The notes under the pieces were generated by a model. That model saw only the letters and a list, made by a program, of their open reading frames with translations. It searched no databases and was not told where the DNA came from. This document shows, one piece after another, positions 5,810 through 8,394 of a stretch of DNA of 8,394 nucleotides. Made by a program: the position numbers and the translations under genes. Location of the stretch: positions 1-8,394 of the forward strand of contig JAEZYR010000057.1 of NCBI GenBank assembly GCA_023442635.1. The letters are read 5' to 3'. Each line of letters starts with the position of its first letter. Positions within the stretch are counted from its first letter, which is position 1. Origin of the DNA: Bacillota bacterium. Its GTDB lineage: Bacteria > Bacillota > Clostridia > Saccharofermentanales > Fastidiosipilaceae.

Positions 5810-6334
5810 ATGGCAGAAGCAAAACGGTCTTTGGTGGTCTATTTTTCAGTCGAAGGCGAACAATATGGTGGGCAGCAGGTTGAGCGTGGCAACACCGCGA
5901 AATTAGCTGATATTTTGAGCGAATTGACAGGGGCAGATCAGTTTGAGATCAAGCCAGTCAAGCCCTACCCAACAGATTATGACAGCCTTTTGAGCCGCGC
6001 TCAGACCGAGAAGACGATGGCGCGCAAGGTGCCTTATCAGGGCGCAGTCGAGAATTTCCAGAGCTATGAGCGCGTCTATGTTTGCTACCCCAACTGGTGC
6101 GGAGATATGCCCCAGATTGTGCTGACTTTCTTGGATGAACAGGATTGCTCAGGACAGGAGATTGCCCCGATCGTCACCAGTGGCGGCAGCGGTTTTGGCA
6201 CGAGCCTGCAGACATTAGAGCAGATCTGCAAGGGCGCCAAGTGCACCGAAGGCCTCGAAGTCCGCGGCAAGGATTGCCAAGACAACGCTGAGCTGGTGAA
6301 GGAGCAATTGCAAAACTGGATCCAAAAGCTTTGA
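5810..6334 (+). CDS. Flavodoxin family protein (Flavodoxin_4 type)
   Basis: A 174-residue FMN-binding flavodoxin-fold protein, expected to be a cytoplasmic electron carrier or small quinone/NAD(P)H reductase. The first strand and phosphate loop read VVYFSVEGEQY (9-19), with the loop continuing as an insertion to ERGNTAKLADIL (25-36). This is the long-loop pattern (YFS...GNT) of the Flavodoxin_4 group. ADQFEIKPVKPYPTDYD (42-58) is the characteristic second block. YPNWCGDMPQIVLTFLD (93-109) matches the isoalloxazine-side loop, where relatives as I recall them carry YPNWWGDMP, so Cys97 replaces an aromatic residue. VTSGGSGFGTS (122-132) is the third FMN loop. Six cysteines (92, 97, 113, 140, 145, 156) is many for this size. 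It is a single-gene unit, with its own promoter-like pair, a strong RBS and an intrinsic terminator. The redox partner cannot be deduced. Confidence 0.92.
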   Translation: MAEAKRSLVVYFSVEGEQYGGQQVERGNTAKLADILSELTGADQFEIKPVKPYPTDYDSLLSRAQTEKTMARKVPYQGAVENFQSYERVYVCYPNWCGDMPQIVLTFLDEQDCSGQEIAPIVTSGGSGFGTSLQTLEQICKGAKCTEGLEVRGKDCQDNAELVKEQLQNWIQKL

Positions 6335-6360
6335 GGCTAACGCTTCACCTACCTTTTCAG

Positions 6361-6390
6361 AAGAAGTGGCCTAGGCGGTCACTTCTTTTT
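6361..6390 (+). terminator. Rho-independent terminator after the flavodoxin gene
   Basis: AAGAAGTGGCC (6361-6371) pairs with GGTCACTTCTT (6377-6387) with one G-T wobble, around a 5-nt loop TAGGC. It runs straight into a T-tract ending at 6390. It lies 26 nt after the flavodoxin stop and 27 nt before the next start. Confidence 0.9.
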
Positions 6391-6417
6391 GTATCATGAA
6401 TAGGACAGAGAGAATCT

Positions 6418-8028
6418 ATGAAAAAGAAGGCTCAATCGCATCGCAAGTCAGCACACAAGAACGCTAGCCCCCAAAGGACAGAAGAAACTAGGCAAGCTGC
6501 ACCTCATGGCTTAGGACAGCTTGTCGAAGTGACGGCCTATGATCTGAATGACTGGGGGCAGGGTGTCGCTCGCCTGAGCCTAGTGGCAGAAGGTGGAGAA
6601 GATGCTGTCGTGGCGAGCAACAACAGCGAGTCTGAGCCTATAGCTGAAGTCAGAGGTCGGGGAATGTGTGTTTTTGTCTCAGGCCTTTTGCCAGGCGAAA
6701 GCGCCAAGATTCGTCTAGAAAAGAAGCGCTCACGTTATGTGGTGGGGCAAATCCAGGAACGCCTAAACGCTGTCCCAGAGCGCCAAAGCCCCAAGTGTGC
6801 GGTTTATGGCCGTTGTGGGGGCTGCAGTCTGCAGCATCTTGCCTATCAGGCACAGTTGCGCTGGAAGGTCCAAAAAGTCCGCCATCAGCTTTTGTCTCAA
6901 GGTGCTTTGAGCGAAGCCGAATGGGCGGATTTGGCAGTTGAGATCTGCCCATCTCCTCAGCCTTGGGCCTATAGAACTAGAGCCCAGCTGCCTGTTGCCA
7001 GAATCAAAGGGCGAGACGGCGAAAAAATCGCTATAGGGGCCTATGCCCGAGGCAGTCACCAGGTTGTGGACAGCCAGGACTGCCCTATTCAGCACGCCGC
7101 CATCGAATGTTGTCGCGAGGCGCTAAGGCCTTTGTTGATCCAGGCGAAAGCAGGTGAGGGCCTTTATCCCCTTTCATCCGATGATGACAAGGGCAATTTA
7201 AGGCACCTGGTTTTTCAGCTTTCCTTGGCGGAGCAAAGGGTTCTGTTGACGCTTGTCATGCGCCAGATCGAAGCGCTCCAAGCTAGGGAGTTATCAGCTA
7301 TAGTTGAGGATGTGCAAGAAAAATTGCGTGACTTGGGTGCTCGTTGGACGCTGGCAGGCGTTGTCGGCAACGCCCATCCTGGCGGCGAAAATCGCATCTT
7401 GGGTAGGGAAGAAAAGTGCCTCTGGGGGCAGCCCTATGTCATCGAAGAACTGGGCGGCATCCGCTACCGCATTTCATCCCAGGCCTTCTTTCAGGTCAAT
7501 CCAGCTCAGGCCGAACAACTCTACCAGCAACTTGCCGATTGGGCAGAAGACGTCAAAAAAGAGGAGCAGACAGGCCCAGACAAGCCACTGCGCCTATGCG
7601 ACTTGTACTGTGGTTCAGGCACCATAGGACTGCGTTTGTTGACGCCTTATGTTGACTTGCTGGGCGTCGAATGTGTGGAGGCAGCCGTTATGGATGCCGA
7701 GCATAATGCCCACCTCAACCAGGCTCAGGGGCAGGCTCGTTTTATGGCTGGTCCAGCAGAAGGTCTATGGCAAGAAGTCCAGAGGCTTTTTAAGCCCGAT
7801 CTCTTAGTTGTCGATCCTCCGCGCCGCGGCTTGGATGCAGATTTGACGAAGCGCTTGGTGGATGAAGGCCCTGAGCACCTGCTCTATGTGTCATGCGATC
7901 CAGGCACTTTGGGGCGCGATCTTCATCATCTTCGTAGCGCTTACCAGCTTCGGGCTCTGCGCGTTTTTGATATGTTTCCTCAAACAACCCACGTGGAGAC
8001 AGTGTGTTTGATGACGCGGGTACGGTAA
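6418..8028 (+). CDS. rlmD: 23S rRNA (uracil-5-)-methyltransferase, RlmD/RlmCD (TrmA/RumA) family
   Basis: SAM-dependent enzyme making 5-methyluridine in 23S rRNA: U1939 for RlmD, while Gram-positive RlmCD enzymes also modify U747. The ATG is preceded by AGGACAGAGAG (6402-6412). A basic tail (1-30) leads to a TRAM domain (about 33-118), VEVTAYDLNDWGQGVAR through VSGLLPGESAKIRL. Its beta strands are split by an acidic, Ser/Asn-rich insert (about 53-80). The 4Fe-4S ligands are C127-x5-C133-x2-C136 (KCAVYGRCGGC) and C222 (DSQDCPIQ). FFQVNPAQAEQLY (357-369) is the family motif ahead of the SAM loop DLYCGSGTIGL (395-405). VVDPPRRGLD (464-473) binds the target, C493 in YVSCDPGTL is the nucleophile, and E527 in HVETVCLM is the likely general base. 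At 536 residues it is about 100 longer than E. coli RlmD. All catalytic residues are present. The exact uridine target (U1939, U747 or both) is not resolved. Confidence 0.95.
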   Translation: MKKKAQSHRKSAHKNASPQRTEETRQAAPHGLGQLVEVTAYDLNDWGQGVARLSLVAEGGEDAVVASNNSESEPIAEVRGRGMCVFVSGLLPGESAKIRLEKKRSRYVVGQIQERLNAVPERQSPKCAVYGRCGGCSLQHLAYQAQLRWKVQKVRHQLLSQGALSEAEWADLAVEICPSPQPWAYRTRAQLPVARIKGRDGEKIAIGAYARGSHQVVDSQDCPIQHAAIECCREALRPLLIQAKAGEGLYPLSSDDDKGNLRHLVFQLSLAEQRVLLTLVMRQIEALQARELSAIVEDVQEKLRDLGARWTLAGVVGNAHPGGENRILGREEKCLWGQPYVIEELGGIRYRISSQAFFQVNPAQAEQLYQQLADWAEDVKKEEQTGPDKPLRLCDLYCGSGTIGLRLLTPYVDLLGVECVEAAVMDAEHNAHLNQAQGQARFMAGPAEGLWQEVQRLFKPDLLVVDPPRRGLDADLTKRLVDEGPEHLLYVSCDPGTLGRDLHHLRSAYQLRALRVFDMFPQTTHVETVCLMTRVR

Positions 8029-8035
8029 CGGAAAG

Positions 8036-8054
8036 CCTTGTTTATCAGGGATTT
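8036..8054 (+). terminator. Weak candidate terminator after rlmD
   Basis: GCCTTG-TTTAT-CAGGG gives a 5-bp stem (8036-8040 with 8046-8050) including one wobble, followed by ATTTT. It is correctly placed 8 nt after the stop but is short and marginal. Confidence 0.25.
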
Positions 8055-8180
8055 TACGTGCTTGAATTTGAGTGGGATTTGGTGACGAAGGTCGTTTTGC
8101 TGTTCAGGGAAACTGGTCAACGGGTTTTCGGGACGAATGCTTAAGAGGGTTGAGTAGTCGATTTTGCTTTTGCCTCATTT

Positions 8181-8227
8181 GAGTGAGCGGGATTGATGTT
8201 TTGACCGCTGAGTGAGTGAGATAGATG
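8181..8227 (+). repeat. Pair of imperfect 18-bp direct repeats in a C-poor intergenic region
   Basis: GAGTGAGCGGGATTGATG (8181-8198) and GAGTGAGTGAGATAGATG (8210-8227) match at 15 of 18 positions, with starts 29 bp apart. A weaker relative, GAGTGGGATTTGGTG, is at 8070-8084. A TTGACC (8201-8206) lies between the two copies, with TAGATG 15 nt further on as a poor -10. The arrangement could be a promoter with flanking operator half-sites for the next gene. The rest of the 264-bp gap (8029-8292) shows no gene on either strand that I can support. Confidence 0.35.
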
Positions 8228-8292
8228 TCAGGGCTTCTGAGCTGGGGAAATGCAGGAGGGTAGACGGACGAGATGTAAGAAGGAGGAAAGTA

Positions 8293-8394
8293 ATGCCTAA
8301 ATTGGAATTGCCGATTGAAATCTCTCATTTACGGATGGCTGCGCAACTACTACTTCCCTCACTTCATAAACAATCGGTAAGTGAAGTTGTAGAT
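8293..8394 (+). CDS. Start of a gene running off the right edge; possible winged-helix (HTH_42) protein
   Basis: Thirty-four codons are open to the window edge. The start is well supported: AGGAGG (8281-8286) lies 6 nt ahead of the ATG. The visible protein begins MPKLELPIEISHLRMAAQLL and continues to SVSEVVD at the edge. The pattern LRxxAQxLLP...SVxEVV resembles the first helices of the HTH_42 winged-helix family (AlkZ/YcaQ-like DNA glycosylases and relatives), where a similar block precedes a GxxQAQD motif. That motif would fall just outside the window. The family call is inference from few residues; the gene itself is fairly certain. Codons look more AT-rich than in the upstream genes. Confidence 0.65.
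   Translation, partial: MPKLELPIEISHLRMAAQLLLPSLHKQSVSEVVD

Noticed and set aside
5673..5906. 77-codon + strand frame before and into the flavodoxin gene
   Set aside because: Overlaps the flavodoxin start in another frame, is Arg-rich and low-complexity, and runs across the promoter and ribosome binding site.
6650..7095. Several frames on both strands inside the methyltransferase gene
   Set aside because: The methyltransferase frame is fully supported by motifs from end to end. The others have no signals or domains.
8104..8328. 74-codon - strand frame in the last intergenic region
   Set aside because: It overlaps the ribosome binding site and start of the 8293 gene, and its product is Pro/Ser/Arg-rich without any recognisable motif. 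The frame is a by-product of low C content on the + strand.

Overview
All recognisable genes in this window lie on the + strand. It reads as ordinary chromosomal sequence from a bacterium, most likely a Gram-positive of the Bacillota/Clostridia type. The support is the strong AGGAGG-type ribosome binding sites, the sequence style of the peptide-transporter ATPases, a Flavodoxin_4-type flavodoxin and an RlmD/RlmCD-type methyltransferase. The taxonomic call is inference. Base composition looks moderately GC (about half, by eye), and no mobile element, rRNA, tRNA or CRISPR array was seen.

Region 1 (1-2881) is the end of a peptide/nickel-type ABC transporter operon. It holds an OppD/DppD-type ATPase cut by the left edge, then an OppF/DppF-type ATPase with unusual N- and C-terminal extensions, then an unrecognised 185-residue protein with a single C-terminal membrane segment. 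That protein starts on the base after the oppF stop codon. Permease and binding-protein genes would be expected upstream, outside the window. Just past this operon a 32-bp unit is tandemly repeated about 2.5 times, and its first copy contains the last codons and stop of the 185-residue gene.

Region 2 (2882-5621) is a 193-bp intergenic stretch followed by a large transglutaminase-like protein. It has a Cys-His-acid core, a middle beta domain, and a second transglutaminase-like lobe that has lost its catalytic residues. No signal peptide is visible, so it is predicted to be cytoplasmic. Its position beside a peptide importer suggests, without proving, a role in peptide handling.

Region 3 (5622-8028) starts with an intergenic region rich in inverted repeats. 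Next come a promoter-like pair and strong RBS, a small FMN flavodoxin, a clear intrinsic terminator, and an RlmD-family 23S rRNA uracil-5-methyltransferase carrying its iron-sulfur cysteines and catalytic residues.

Region 4 (8029-8394) is a C-poor, G-rich 264-bp intergenic stretch with short imperfect direct repeats. It leads to a strong RBS and the first 34 codons of a gene that runs off the right edge. That gene may belong to the winged-helix (HTH_42, AlkZ/YcaQ-like) family.

No wholly new system is evident. The best candidates for a second look are the tail-anchored protein coupled to oppF, the cytoplasmic two-lobed transglutaminase-like protein, the tandem duplication across a gene end, and the structured intergenic region ahead of the flavodoxin gene.
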